Part shown: positions 33,218 through 45,889 of the stretch, piece after piece
Layout: each line of letters begins with the position of its first letter
Position numbering within the stretch: position 1 is the stretch's first letter
Origin: Leucogyrophana mollusca
Taxonomy: Eukaryota > Basidiomycota > Agaricomycetes > Boletales
DNA: 64,000 nucleotides
Assembly: GCA_021014945.1 (NCBI GenBank)
Contig: MU266330.1
Coordinates: 236,811 to 300,810 of the forward strand
Direction: 5' to 3'
The notes under the pieces: model-generated
The model's input: only the letters and a program-made list of their open reading frames with translations
The model's database searches: none
What the model was told of the DNA's origin: nothing
Translations under genes and position numbers: made by a program

Positions 33218-34157
33218 TTATTTACCCCCTGACCCAGCCCCGCCCCCACTCCCACTGGCGGGTTCTTCGGATGGACCCGATATCACTGAGCGAAAAAAGA
33301 ATGGTAAGCACAGATCCAGGACAATCAACGACGCAGCTGCAAAGGGGAACAGAAAGGTAGCCGGGACGAGCCGAACAGCCGCCGGCACAGACGGGGACAA
33401 GGCGGATAGGGGAGGAGAATAGACGGAAGTAGGAAAAACATCAGGCCGAAAGAGACTTACATAGTGCGCCGAGACCGATGACGATGTAGATCCAGTATTT
33501 TTGTATGAAACTCTTCTCTGGCAACGGTGCGATAGGCTCTCCTTCTGGGGTGAGTGGAGGAGGCGCGCGGAGCTCAGGGCTGCGGGATAATTAGAACCAC
33601 TGAAAAATAGAGGAAACCGGTTGCCTACAGAGGAGGTAGACGTGGATACTTGAGTAAAACGGTTGTGTTCGCGTGTGCGGGGTATTTTTGAGGGTGCGAT
33701 TCCAAAGTGGATGGACACGCGCCGTTGTGGGGGACGGGAGACACAAAGTAGTCGAGTGCGAATGGCTGGCCTGACGCGGAAAAGTGGAGAACGAGTGTGT
33801 CCGAGGTACTTTGTGGTAGGAGGCACTGCGGACTGCGATGTTAGCATCAGTGGCAGACAGGGAAAAGAACACACGGACGGTCTTTACTGTGGAGATGCTC
33901 CACATGCTCTCGTCTACATCGCCTGGACGTTCAAGGGCTACCTGGTACATGGCCCCATCCAGGTGTGGGGATACGGCGTCTGTGAAGAGGGCCAGGTCAT
34001 CGAGGAGTGATGAGGATGGGATAAGTTCCGCTGTGGGCGGGTTTATTGAACCGAGCTCTGCAAAGTCAGGTGGAGGGAGGTTTGGGTGGACAACACGGTG
34101 CAGAATGCGGACAGCTTGGGCGCAAGGAATAAGCAACAATAGCCACTCGAGTCGCAT
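33218..34157 (-). CDS. EMC10: ER membrane protein complex subunit 10
   Basis: Four exons (low to high): 33218-33285, 33461-33579, 33629-33825, 33879-34157, summing to 220 residues. An N-terminal signal sequence (MRLEWLLLLIPCAQA) is followed by a luminal beta domain. The fungal EMC10 block SDTLVLHFSASGQPFALDYFVSPVPHNGACP is split across segments of exon 2. Then PPPLTPEGEPIAP, KSFIQKYW and a single C-terminal membrane span (IYIVIGLGALLISG) precede a Gly/Ser-rich tail, as in the family. It is a non-essential subunit of the ER insertase for tail-anchored and multi-pass proteins. The intron-1 donor is GTCCGT, unusual but required by the frame. Confidence 0.85.
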
Positions 34158-34404
34158 CGTTCGAAAGTGCTACTCCTCGTTGCTGCCGTCGTCGTTTGTA
34201 AATTGTCGTTGAGCTGGTTGACGTCTGGCCGGGCGGATGTGAACTCGGCAGGGTTAGAACATATTCGCGGAGACTTAAATTAAGGGCATGTGATTGGCCT
34301 GGGGACCTAGATTACCCCAAATAGAAAAATCTAGACCAGCCAATGGGAGGTCTCGATGAGCGGCTAGAGTTGCACTGAGCCTCGGCTTGTCTAAAGACAA
34401 GGCT

Positions 34405-34410
34405 TATATA
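34405..34410 (+). promoter_or_regulatory. TATA box of the gene at 34475
   Basis: TATATA 65 bases upstream of the ATG at 34475, within the 317-bp divergent interval shared with EMC10. Confidence 0.45.
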
Positions 34411-34474
34411 CGACCCGCGCTGAAATCTGTTTCCTTCCCACTCGACCCCTACCCCACGCCCATCCCCCACGACG

Positions 34475-35128
34475 ATGTTATCCGCGTCCGCAGTGATGAA
34501 CAACCAATACCCCCAACAGCATGCTTATGCTCAACAGCAGGCTGCCCTGGCCATGGGCACCCTCCTCCCTACCCCACCCTCGTCTCCGCCTACCCTTCCC
34601 CCGGTGGAGTCCACGATAAGCCTTCTCGAGTCACTCGTCGCGTTCTACCATCAAGAGCGCATGTGGGTTTATCGCACACGCGCATCCCTCGAACTTACAC
34701 TCCAAGAGCGCGCAAACGGGTCTGCAAACCACGCAGCCAGCGCTTCCGACGAATCTTCACCACTTACCTCCGATACGGAGGGCACCCTCACCGGCCGCAC
34801 GCCTATCAAAGAAGAGCCTCACACCCCCTCGGAGGCGCCCGACTCAAAGTGGTATAAACGCAAACGTGCGTTCGGCCTTAAGCTCGAGGGTATATCGGTC
34901 ACTCGAGGCATGCCCACTGTCAACAACGGGGGCATCGCCAAGCAGAAACATAACAGGGGGAGGAGAGAGCCGAGTGTGCAGATGCTCGAGCTGTTTGAAA
35001 GCATGATGCAGGCGAGGATGGAGAGCTGCGAACGCGTGACGAGAATGGTTAGGAACGCTGGGAACGGGACTGGTGGAGGTGCGCCGCAACAGAATGGTGG
35101 ATTCCCTATGGGCATGCAGGTGCGATGA
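34475..35128 (+). CDS. Unrecognised protein, Gln/Pro-rich N-terminus
   Basis: 217 residues, one exon. Not recognised. Residues 10-45 are rich in Gln, Ala and Pro. A predicted helix follows at about 47-80 (STISLLESLVAFYHQERMWVYRTRASLEL). The middle is acidic and Ser/Thr-rich, with a possible SUMO-like site (IKEE). Then come a basic run (KWYKRKRAF) and a C-terminal helix (VQMLELFESMMQARMESCERV). The composition suggests a nuclear or regulatory protein, but nothing identifies its role. Divergent from EMC10. Confidence 0.65.
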   Translation: MLSASAVMNNQYPQQHAYAQQQAALAMGTLLPTPPSSPPTLPPVESTISLLESLVAFYHQERMWVYRTRASLELTLQERANGSANHAASASDESSPLTSDTEGTLTGRTPIKEEPHTPSEAPDSKWYKRKRAFGLKLEGISVTRGMPTVNNGGIAKQKHNRGRREPSVQMLELFESMMQARMESCERVTRMVRNAGNGTGGGAPQQNGGFPMGMQVR

Positions 35129-36069
35129 GGGCCGTGAGACGATTTGAGGGGGTGATGATGTTCCTGTTCCCGGCCCAGGCCTATGTTCACCGGCCGTCGG
35201 ATGTAAGTTATAATTTTATCAGGCTGGATCGGATTTATATTTTGTGGATGTATCATATATTACATGCTAGGGTATTATTGCGCCGGTATCGTACACATAT
35301 GTACTTGATTGTTATTCGTGATAGAGCTTAACATAGAGCTGTAGATTGCTGTGGATCATATGGTACTTATGAAGAGTCATTCAACGCCGGTTTGTGATTG
35401 GCTATCTAAACGCCACCAATCCGTCCACCTATTGGAGCCTCCGCTTCCGTGCTTCCGTTTCAAAAGTATTGTGCACAATGTTTATGTGCGTGTGATCTGG
35501 AAGGGCGCAATCCGATCACCAAGGTGGTTTTGGGTAACAATTTCTTCCAACGGATAGAGTAAATCACGGATGTGCAAAAATCGACACGATAGGACTGGCT
35601 TATGTACCCAAGCATCTCAAGATACAAGCGGGATCCCCAATCACCATCTCCCAAAGACTTTAATAATGCCGCGAGAGGCTGTGTGGCAGCTAGCCGTCGA
35701 AGGCCCCTTCGCAAGTACATCGAAACTGTGGGTGACTCTCTGCTTTCGGGCCCGGGCTTAAGCCCACATATCGAACGACCAGCGAGTGCTTGAAGATGTC
35801 GGAGCGAGGTATCAGATGAACGACTGCTTATGATTGGTTGCCATCGAGAGCGTAAACACAACCAAACAGGAATGTGGCTGTTCGCGCCGCTTGTTCTGCC
35901 GCTCACCGCCAGCTGTTCGTCGCCAGCCAGACTGATACTGACCGCCATCACAAACTTGCACATCTTTCCCCATCCATATTTCTCTAATAATCCGTCTATC
36001 TTTCACTGTCCTTTCCTTCTTTCCCCTTCTCTTCTAGTTCTCAGCTATCTCATATAAGTGTACACCTCA
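35129..36069. other. Intergenic region before BSD2
   Basis: No convincing gene. Several frames of 60-170 codons occur but lack domain-like sequence. CT-rich DNA at 35990-36050 probably belongs to the BSD2 promoter or leader. Confidence 0.45.
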
Positions 36070-37535
36070 ATGTCTAACCGCTATGCACCTCTTCCAAACC
36101 CACGAACCGACCCAGAAAACACCGAGATGGAGGCTGCCTTCGACGACACAGAGTCAGATGACGACCAAGATTCCGAGTCTCACCCGATGATTTCCACTTC
36201 TACCCCATCTTCTTCTCTGCCAGGCACGTACGACTTCGAGGCCCCCGCTTACGACTACGACTTCCCACCCCCCGGTTCACCCCCCGCACCGAGCACAATT
36301 GCTCTTCCAAACAACCACGGGAATTCCAATGGCGTCGTCCCCGTCTTTAGCCTCGACACTACCCCGCAGCCACCTCGTACCTCTGGCTGGTTTAGACGTA
36401 CGGCAGCAAGTGTCTTGCCGAGCCATTACGTACACCGCTGGGGAATCCTTCCAGCGCGACCGAGCATCATAGGTGGAGGCACAAATAACGATGGTGTATT
36501 CGCCAATGTCACTGCTAAACCCAGTAGAGGTATCAGAGTACAGGATGGTGAGATTTTGATTTTGACGTTGATGCCGACCGAGTTAATATTTTATAACGAC
36601 ATCCAGGTGACGATGTTCATTTCGTCCCAGAGGAAACCTCCCGTGAATCGCCCCCTTCTTATGCGACCGCTCAAGCCGACGCCGCTCCTCCCTACTTCTC
36701 CACGACTATCCTCGCGCCTTTCTCCCTCTCTTCCAGCACTCCTGGTTCCGTCGTTGTTGACGCCCTCCCAACTGGTACCCTCTTCGCCTTCTGCTGGAAC
36801 GCACTCATCAGTGTCTCATTCCAATTCATCGGATTCTTACTCACCTACCTCATGCATACGACACACGCGGCCAGGCTGGGTAGCCGCGCGGGATTAGGCG
36901 TGACTTTGATTCAGTATGGGTTTGGATTGAGAGCAAGGATGGAGGATGCCGCGAGTGGTGGTGGAGATGAGGGGTGGGACGTGAAGCCGACATTTGCGAG
37001 TGTGGCAGAAGCCGAGGCATACCTCGAGAACCAGGCAAATTCTACTGGTACAGCCACGCCAACTCAACTGGACGCGAGCGTGCTGGTAGCGAACGCTACG
37101 ACCGAATGGCTCTCATTCTTCCTCATGACAATCGGATGGTTCATACTGCTTACGTCGGCGCTTGGGTTCTGGCGCGTGAAACGTTGGGAGCAGGGTATCC
37201 TCGCTTCTGCTGGGTCGGGGGCCGGGTCGATGGATGTGAGTGGGAGTGGAGAGGAGAGGAGCTCTGTAGATGGGAGTCTGCCGTTCTTGAGATTCGCGCG
37301 GTCGTTCTCGGGTCACTTCCAGAGGAGGGGGGAAACCGAGAGAGAGGTACAAGCAGAAGTGGAGTTTGATGCCGAAGGAGAAGATGAAGGTGGGGACGGT
37401 GAAGGGAGGGAAAGACGGCCGCTGATAACCCGCGAGGAAATCCTCGCCGACCCGGAGCGTGCGAGGAGGTTGAGGGCTGCGATTGCAGCGGAGCAGAGGT
37501 TGCATAATGACTTGAGGGCTGCTGGGTTGTTGTAG
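36070..37535 (+). CDS. BSD2: BSD2/Ndfip-family Rsp5 adaptor
   Basis: Two exons, 36070-36547 and 36607-37535, giving 468 residues. The long acidic/Pro-rich cytosolic N-terminus contains a PPxY motif (PPSY, residues 175-178), the binding signal for WW domains of Rsp5/NEDD4 ligases. The signature membrane block LPTGTLFAFCWNALISVSFQF then FIGFLLTYLMHTTHAAR follows. A second span (GLGVTLIQYGFGL) and a third (LSFFLMTIGWFILLTSALGFW) complete it. Yeast Bsd2 sends misfolded or excess metal transporters to the vacuole. Longer than the yeast protein because of the loop after span 2 and an acidic C-terminal tail. The start uses the first true ATG; a GTG lies just upstream in frame. Confidence 0.87.
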
Positions 37536-37854
37536 TGGGGAGGGGGGGGGGTCCGTTTTATACCACTCTAGGAGGCGGAAGAAAGGTCTAACTTGCTTAT
37601 TGCGTAACGAGGAAATGCTGTTTATACGCTAATCACTTCGGTATTACACTGGACTATGTATCTATTGCGCGCAGAAGGGAGAACGTTTTGCAGATCATTG
37701 TACACCAGTCATAGTTCTTGATTATATTCTCCCCTTGTGCCCTTGCGATGATCGTCTGGCTCCTGTAGAATCACAATTTTGTAAGGATCAAGCAGTCTCT
37801 GAACTACATTGGTTACACTTCTAATATATGACCTTCCTTCCCGACGAATCCTCC

Positions 37855-40249
37855 TCACCGCTTGAACGGCTCCAAGTTGAACTCAAGCGCAGAGCACGGG
37901 TACGTGACCTCGAATTTCTCCAACACACTGGGGTGTAACACGCCAAGGGTGCCAATGGCGAGGTCAGATGGGTGTGAGATGTGCAATGATGCTTTGATGT
38001 CGTCTACAATGGACTCGACTTCTTTTGTTAGACCGTCTAGTTTTGAAGTGGTGCCTGTGACCTTGGCTGGTGGCGGCCGGTAGAAGATTGCCGCAGCACG
38101 GCCGGGGAAGTATGCAGGGTCTGCCATTGGCCAGCGTGAGTCCGCAGGCGATGGTTCGGATTCGGAGGTAGACTTACCATCCCCCTCCTTAATATAATAA
38201 CCAGTCTTCGCCTCCCGATCGGTCGCACTAATCCTCGGAATCTCCAACATCCTCATCGCACGATCCAACACACCATGAACGACTTCGAATCCTGCAGTCT
38301 TATTACACCACACCGCCCCCGCGTGCCGCTCATTACGCGTCTGCCGTTCCCGCGTAGGGTCCTTGAACACAACATCTGAGGTCTCGAAGAGTTTGATGGG
38401 GAGTGCGTGTGAGCGGTTTTCGCGGACCGTTTTGAGGAGCCCAGGGAGGAGAGAGGTGCGGACTACTTGGAACTCGAGTGTTTTGGGATTGGCGATTTTC
38501 ACGGCGAGTTTGCCGTTGTCGGGGCGGTTCATGAAGCCGAAGTTTTCTTCATGAGAGCACTGCGAGACGTCTATGTGAGCGGATTATCGGTGGGTCATAT
38601 ATAGAGGATACGCACGAGACTCAACGACAGTGCTTCGACCCACCCCGCCATCGCCCACTCTGTGCGGACAAGATCGCTCAGTTTGTTGATCGCAAGTGGT
38701 TGTGCGACCGTGCTCGTCTTAGGGAAGATATCCGGGAGGTTGTTGAACCCATACGCTACGGCCGCGTCTTCCATGATATCGCACTCGTGGAAAATGTCCG
38801 GGCGCGTACACGGGATATCGACTATGATCTCGTCTTTGGGGTTGGTGGAAGAGGGCGCGGTGTGGAGGGACATGCGCTCGAGGAGGGTGGAAACTTCCGG
38901 TGCGGAGAGGGAGAGACCGGTGCAGGAGTTGACGTAGGAGGCGTGCGCAGTAACTTGGCGCGATGAGACGTCGGGCGAGATGTGGGACGTGCCGTCTGGG
39001 GACACTATTCTGCAGGGCTCGATCCTGTGGAAATAGACGGGTTATTGAATGCAGGACAACGCCAATGGAAGGTATGACTAACGTGTAAGGCTCCTCGCAA
39101 TACTCGGAGAACATCGTCGCGACCATGTTTACGACGATTTGGAGCTTGGTGTTGTCGGTGGCCGTGCAATCGATGAACACATTCTTAGTATTTAGGGTGA
39201 TCTTACTGTGTTCAGAGTTAATGATCGGAGGCATCGACAGTACGCGGTCTTTCGCGTCGTATATAATCGGGTACACAGGCGAGTCACGGATAATGGGGAG
39301 GTATTTGGACAAATGCCTGTCGGTCTAGTAAGGCCAGCACCAAGTTAGGGCGATGACTGTGAGCGGGCGACGCAGGAGCGCACCTCGTAGAGTGTCATAA
39401 GATCCTTCGCTGTGTATACCTCTTTTCTGTTCAGAGGCGCGAACTTGATCTTTTCCGGATCCCGCGCCTCGTACCTGAATGGTGCCTCGAGCGTATCCAG
39501 ATCGTGTGTCCCGATTGCGACGAACTGTCGGCGTCGTGCGATGTTCTGATGCAGTTTATCCTGCAGATCAATGAAGGATGCATAGGATCGTTCCGTGAAC
39601 TTTAGGTTGCGCAATATCGCGCACGCGAAGAAGGGGCGGATTCTTTGGGTCTGTGACTCATGCTCAGCGGGAGATGGACGTGTGGGGAGGCAGTGCAGAC
39701 CTCTGGGTGGACCTGGATCGTTAGAAGATCTTTCTCTCCGCCTGGAGGATATACGAGCCTGTATCGTGGGGCTTCTTCCTTCTGTAGGAAGACACGGAGT
39801 GCCCGCGATATTCCTTCTATGCAGAGCAGATCGTATCTGTGAACGAATTGAGAGGAATGGATATGGAGTATCGCGGAGCTTCAGCTCACCTGTTTGCAGG
39901 AACCTCGATTTTAAGTTGCTTGGTCCGCTGTGGTTAGCTTTGGGTGAATGTGGTTTATTGAATGAGCCTTACTGGACGCTCAGCGGGAAGGCCTCTCTTC
40001 GCCGCGGCCTCGACTTCCTCGGTAGTCTGCAATCATGCTGCTCATTAGCGGAAGTTAGCCAAAGCACACGAGACATACATCCTCGTCGAGCTCTAGTCCA
40101 TAGTCGAAGCAGAGTTTGTCAAACTCTTCTGTGGCTGATGACCAGTGATTCAAATCAGATCCAGCGAGTAAGATGCGAGCGAAATACTTACTATAGCTCC
40201 CACCGAGTCTCTCAAAGAGATCGGCCTTGTCTACTGGGATGGTGGGCAT
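37855..40249 (-). CDS. FRS1: Phenylalanine--tRNA ligase beta subunit, cytosolic
   Basis: Nine exons (low to high): 37855-38559, 38616-39024, 39083-39324, 39384-39650, 39701-39836, 39890-39927, 39973-40026, 40079-40134, 40192-40249; total 654 residues. It begins [20 protein letters not shown], followed by [18 protein letters not shown]3/B4 editing-domain blocks are [51 protein letters not shown], and [18 protein letters not shown]. Then [17 protein letters not shown] (B5 region) and the catalytic-like C-terminal domain ending [12 protein letters not shown]. It pairs with the alpha subunit at 9501-11601. Slightly longer than yeast (about 595) owing to an inserted Ser/Glu-rich loop ([17 protein letters not shown]). 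Divergent from DPH6. Confidence 0.95.
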
Positions 40250-40408
40250 ACTGGTGGTGGTATAACTGGTTGATCTAGCTTTCCACTGAATTCAGGACCT
40301 CCAACTTCCAATCGAGTCAGATGTCGATCCCCGGATACCCCATGTACAGATTAGATCTTCGGGGTCTTCATTGACACCTTTCTTAATTTCGGTCTGCATC
40401 CCTGAGCC
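40250..40408. promoter_or_regulatory. Bidirectional promoter of FRS1 and DPH6
   Basis: Only 159 bases separate the two divergent start codons, so core promoters must overlap or be shared. No clear TATA box was seen on either strand. Confidence 0.6.
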
Positions 40409-42884
40409 ATGAAATACGTCGCTCTACTCAGCGGGGGGAAAGACAGCTGCTACAACCTCGTACATTGCCACAAAAACGGCCATGAGCTCGTAGCAGCGGC
40501 TTCACTGTCCCCAGAAACGGGAAAAGGTCCGGCGGCAGTCATCGCCTCCTGGGTTTGACCTGATTTTGCAAGAGTAGAGGAGATCGACTCGTATATGTAT
40601 CAGACCGTTGGACAGGATGCCATCGAGTTCGTTGCGCGCGCTTTGGAGGTTCCGATCTACAGGAAGGTCATCGTCGGCTCGGCCGTTGAGCAAGGGTCGG
40701 AGTATGGAGGTCGTAGTGCAAGCGGAAGAGGAGGGGTAGAGGGTGACGAAACGGAGGACTTGTACTCGTTGCTGCATAACGTGAAGGTACGTTCGGAACT
40801 TTCTCAATAGTCACGGAACACTAATAAGCACGCCAGTCACGACATCCAGACATCCAGGGTGTCTCTGTTGGTGCAATCCTTTCAAATTATCAACGCGTCC
40901 GCGTGGAACATGTGTGAGGCGGCATGTTTAATTATTCTGAAGACCTGCAAATTGAGATTGCCTTGATTAGATGTCGCCGTCTCTCTCTGACACCGCTCTC
41001 TTATCTCTGGCAAAGAGACCAAGGAGAACTTTTGTCCGAGATGATAGATGCGGGACTGGAGGCCATTCTAATTAAAGTTGCCGGCATAGGACTCACTCAG
41101 AAACACCTGGGTAAAACGTTAGCACAAATGCAACCCACATTGATCAAATTGGTTCGTATCCTCACTGGGTTGGTGGGCGGACGTTCATGTCTCCCGTAGA
41201 ACAATCTCTATGGCTCTCACATTTGCGGAGAAGGCGGGGAGTATGAAACTTTTACTGTTGACTGTCCTTTGTTCAAACATCGCATCATTCTGTAAGCATC
41301 GATCTGGTCCATATCCGTGATCCCTTGCTCATCGCATCCTATGCAGGAATGAAACCGAGGTCGTCGTCCATTCGGAAAACGATTTTGCTCCAGTCGCCTT
41401 CCTTCGATTGAAAAGTGTCTCGCTCGAGAGGAAGAGCGATGGGATTACAATGGATGCCAGAATACCACCGCTTCTGGAAGATAGAACCACTCAACTTCAT
41501 GATTCGGTCTGTGCGTCCATATCGCAAAGCGAGTATACGCCTGTAGGCCATCACGCGTCTGCATTTTCCCCGATCGCTCCTCAAACTGGGACATCGAGTA
41601 TAGTTCGCGGGTCGTGGGTTTCTGTGGCCAACGTGCACAGAGACCTATCTGACGACACTGCTGGGTTGACAATCGAGGACGAAGTTCGAAGCTGTTTTCT
41701 TCAACTTCAAGGTCAGACTTTCGTCGACGATCCTTGCGTGTTCCTGACAGAACCTCTTTTTTCAAGATCGACTTAGAGAACACTCCCTATCTCTTTCTCA
41801 TTGTGCCAATATCAATGTTTTTCTTGCCTCTATGGACGACTTCCCAAAAGTCAACGCTATGTATGCCACCTTTTTTGGATCCAGCCCACCAGCGCGCGCC
41901 TGTGTGGCGGTTGACTTGCCATCTCCCATCCACGTCAAGCTTGACTGCATCGCTTATGCCGAGCTTGCACCTCACGACCGTCAAGCACTTCATGTACAAG
42001 GGCTGAGCTATTGGGCACCTGCCAACATAGGACCATATTCACAAGCAATCATGGTTGGTTTCATCCGCTGAAACGTTTATTACTTTCCTGAGCTCTTTAA
42101 ATAAAGGTCGGCGAACGTATATTCATCTCCGGTCAGATCGGCCTGGTCCCGAGTAGCCTAACGCTCCCGTCGCCCCCCTCTTTGGCCATGGAGACTGCAC
42201 TATGCTTCCAGCATGCAGATCGCGTGGCGGCTGCCCTTAGAACTACTACGGGAGGTTGGGAGGGACATGTTGAAGCAGCACTATACTGGATCTCTCAGCA
42301 CTGTGATGTATCACACGTCAAAAAAGCCTGTGATGTATATCGTCAAGCATGTCTGACTATATCTTCGTCCATCTTTACCTCATTAATTTCTTGTGTTTTA
42401 GGAGGCTCGCAGCGCTACACTATTCATAGTGGTGAAATCGCTGCCAAGAGGTGCACTTGTGGAAAAGCAAGTCCTACTGCATAGTGGGCGCTGCTTAATT
42501 CCAGACGAGGATGGAGACTTGAGCTTGCAATCGCGGATACCCGAGTTCGCTGAAGGTTTGCCCACCACCATTTATCACGTCCTTCCCTAATCACTTCGTA
42601 TTCATGTATCGAAGGTGATCTGGTCATGCATAACGACGGCCTTATACACTGGGAGATTTCAGGTTATGAGGACACAGGTGCATCATGTGCCGTTGTCTGC
42701 GTTCGAGGTGGGTCTCAACGTGGTTGTCCACCAAAAACCCTCTCACATCGTTGCAGGTGAAATCTCCGACCTCGCAAAAGTGCTATCTCTAAGTAGCTTT
42801 TGGCCTCGGGCACTATCCATTCGACTCTTCCATCGCGTATCGCAAAGAGATACTTGTGAGTACCCGAAGCTCTGGGATTTATAA
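40409..42884 (+). CDS. DPH6: Diphthine--ammonia ligase with C-terminal RidA-like domains
   Basis: Exons: 40409-40526, 40578-40786, 40837-40913, 40971-41151, 41200-41291, 41347-41711, 41779-42053, 42107-42334, 42402-42555, 42615-42707, 42757-42884. They sum to 639 residues. The N-terminal adenine-nucleotide alpha-hydrolase domain has the PP-loop SGGKDS (residues 8-13). Then come EEIDSYMYQTVG, GVSVGAILSNYQRVRVEHVC, LIKVAGIGL and GSHICGEGGEYETFTVDCPLF. The second half carries two YjgF/RidA-like regions (NIGPYSQAIMVGERIFISGQIGLVP), as in yeast YLR143W. It catalyses the last step of diphthamide synthesis on elongation factor 2. The donor after 42334 and the final exon are uncertain; alternatives exist. 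Confidence 0.88.
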
Positions 42885-43324
42885 CTACGGTCGAGTTAAC
42901 GTTGCCCAAGGGACCTCGTTATTGCAAAGATCATTTGCAGGAATTGTACCGCCCACCACCACAATACCATGTCGATCCATTGCAAGCCGGCGGGAGGATA
43001 ACTGGGACTATGCGATATGTATGATTGCAACTTAGAGCGCGGATGGAAGAGGGGCACTCCGAAGATCTTGCGATGTCCTCGACGCGAGGCCATGTTCCAA
43101 CAGCAGGAGCGGAACTGGTACTCTGCTCCCCAACTTTAATGGAATCCACTCGTTGTGTAAAGTCGACAATGGATTATGCAGCTATTAAAACGGCGGACCA
43201 AGAACTAGGATGTACAGCGGATAGGAGAATAAACTGTCATATCACCAAGAACCCATTAAGAAAGCGACGATTATACACAAGCGAGTCCTTTCATATATCA
43301 CAAATTTAAAGGACCGTTCCCGCT

Positions 43325-45889
43325 TCAAGGCTCGTCCTCTTCCTTCAACGCCTTGAGTTCAGCAAGTTGTCTTTGCATCTGCTTCTCAGTGCGTGTCGGG
43401 GGCATGGTCCGACAGATGAGTGCGCCAGCCTGTGGTGACATCGTAAGACCTAGCTTTCCCGTCGCGCTTGACACATTCTTACCAGTGTGCAAAGGCCTCC
43501 AAACCTAAGAACCCAAGCCACTCCGTTCTTTCCGAGGTATTTGTTATGGTTGGTGGGATCATGATCCGCCTCGTCCACAACGCGGAAGATCGCACTTGCC
43601 ACAAGGGCAACCTGTAGGGCGGGAAGTTAAGATCGTCCAGAGAATGCACGGAGTACCTACAACAAACTGTGGCATCACGATTGACAAGTTGTGAATTCCG
43701 AGAATGGTGCCTCCTGCGACCGGCTTGGTTTCTGGAAGAGTGTCCACCGCGCTATCGTCGTCGCAGTCCACCGAACGGCGCGGGATGAGAGGATCATCCT
43801 CCCTTCCTCCATCGGGACCAAGTGACACTTGGGTGTGCTCAGATATGGTCTCCTCAGTGGGAAGATTCATTTCCTTCAAGAACTGCAACAAAATCTTCAA
43901 ACACTGGCATTAAACTGTAATTGGGAAACATACCTCCATGATAATAGCGAAGGGCACCCAACAAGCGACTGACCAGCAGATGCCGACCAAACTAATGGCG
44001 ACTATGGCCTGGAGGCAGGGTAAATGTTTAACACCCATAACCCAAAATACTAGAGGGCACGTACCTGCGGGACCGTTGTGATGAAGAACGTAGAGAATGT
44101 AATGAGAGTGAAGAGAAGCATGGCACCAGCCCAAATATTGCGCAGCAGCCATGGCATACGAGGCAGCTTCATGGACTTCCCTTTGCTCGCTGCTTCCTCT
44201 CTCCATTCGCCAATAGCATCCCTCAACCGCGTGGTGTGGGCGTCTTCGTCGTCTTCTTCGCGAGGAAGCAGGCGGCGATCACGTCGCGCGAGGTGTGGAA
44301 GGAGCACTCCACCAGCAACAGCGACTGAAAGGATCAAGGTAAGCATGGTCAATAAGCAGTCAAATATGTCAGGTTTGTACCTATGCTGTAAAGAAGCATT
44401 GCGAACTCTCCCGTTCTTGTGGCGACTTCGATTTCCGGCTCCTTACCGTTCTGATATGCCATGACCTGCCCAACATATGTGGTACTAAAGACACGCAACG
44501 AGTTAACATGAAATGCAATCCCCCGAAACCGGCTTCATGGCTCACGAGTAAAAGAGGAAGGGGAACCTACGATGACCAATGAGATAAGGATCACAGCAAG
44601 GCATGAGGGTCGACCTACCAGCCCATGAAGGCAAAGAGCTGTACAAGACATACCCTCCTGATGGGCTTCGGGAGGGTTGTGATCGCCTTGTGGATGTTCT
44701 CAAGGATTTCATAGAATTTGTTCTGGCTGTTGTGGTGTTATTATATGGAGTCAATCAAGACATCTGGAATATGTACCTCTGCTTCTTGTTCTCGGACGAT
44801 GCTTTCTCCTCATGACAAAAGCACGTAATCCACACGGTCGCGACCAAGATGGTCATGCTGAGCACGCAGAATTTGCGGAATTGATCGCCCCCCAAGAACC
44901 TGAGGAAAGGCAGCTTTGCAAGTGGGATAAATCCTGGACGATGTTCAGCCCATGTACCCTGTAACTGAGAAGCAGACGCGCGCACCAAAGCCATAGCCGA
45001 CGATATTTCCCGCCTGGCTCATTCTACTATGCCATGCATTACCGGCGTTTAGTTGTTCGGGAGGAGTGATATCCAAAAGCAGATTGCGCAAGGAAGCTTG
45101 CAGCGCATTAAGAGCAAAATCAAGGACGTAGAAAGAGAAGACCGCAATCCCGATAGCCACATTCGATGCCTACATAGAAACTGGGTGAGGGAGCGCCCGC
45201 ATCACTGTAATTAGCACTTACCTGCTTCGTGCGCTCTGGGTCCCAGTCACCAGCTCCACCACCGAACAGGTCCACGAAGAACCCAGCTATACTCTGACAA
45301 TATGCCAACGCCAAGGTCGAGAGGACAAGAAATACGGTAGACAATGTCACCCAGTATCTCCGTCGATATTTGGACGTGGACGAATCAGAGATAGCACCTT
45401 CAGAATATAAATTAGTTAAAATCAAATGCAAGGTATATGTTGCATACCTATGAGAGGTTGAGCGATAAGGCCACTTATGGGACCAGCCAACCATACAAGA
45501 CTTGTGACCTGCTCCGAGATTCCAAGAGAAAGCAGGAACGGAGTCCCGTATCTGTGAGGCGTTAGCTTTACTGATGGCGCAAAGAAGTTTTGATCTCACC
45601 CCAGTTCAACCGTCCAGGCAATCTGAGCGCCGCCCATGGAAATACTCAAGGTGATGAGGTTCCATGTACTGAGGCGGGTCCTGCCGGGCTTAGGGGAACT
45701 GGCAGATACGGCTCCCTTGCCGCCATCCTCCGTACTGTGGTACGAGCGATTTACGCCAGTGGCATGGTTCTGTTCGGCGGGCGTCTCCTGCTCAGTTCCT
45801 GAGGCAGTCCTTTGCCTGTATCTTGCAGACGGCCATGGCATTTGGGTAGTTGGGTCAGGATCTGCGTCAACGTTGACCGGAAGAGCCAT
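43325..45889 (-). CDS. Sucrose/alpha-glucoside transporter (GPH family, Sut1-like)
   Basis: About eleven exons. An N-terminal hydrophilic tail leads into LSTWNLITLSISMGGAQIAWTVELGYGTPFL, the hallmark of plant and fungal sucrose carriers. Then SLVWLAGPISGLIAQPLIG and the loop SDSSTSKYRRRYWV (RxGRR-like). Further blocks are FYVLDFALNALQASLRNLLLD, LVQLFAFMGWFPFLFYST, MPWLLRNIWAGAMLLFTLITF, and SLVGICWSVACWVPFAIIMEFL. The total fits a 12-span proton symporter of the plasma membrane; S. pombe Sut1 moves maltose and sucrose. The large cytosolic loop and the C-terminal tail (EKQMQRQLAELKALKEEDEP) are charged. Internal exon borders were read by eye only in part. Confidence 0.85.

Noticed and set aside
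33591..33880. Frameshift in EMC10 at the C-run near VSPVP
   Set aside because: A recount of the run (five C on the coding strand) keeps VSPVPHNGACP in one frame; no lesion.
35460..35963. 167-codon minus-strand frame upstream of BSD2
   Set aside because: No recognisable blocks, no signal peptide and no conserved splice pattern.
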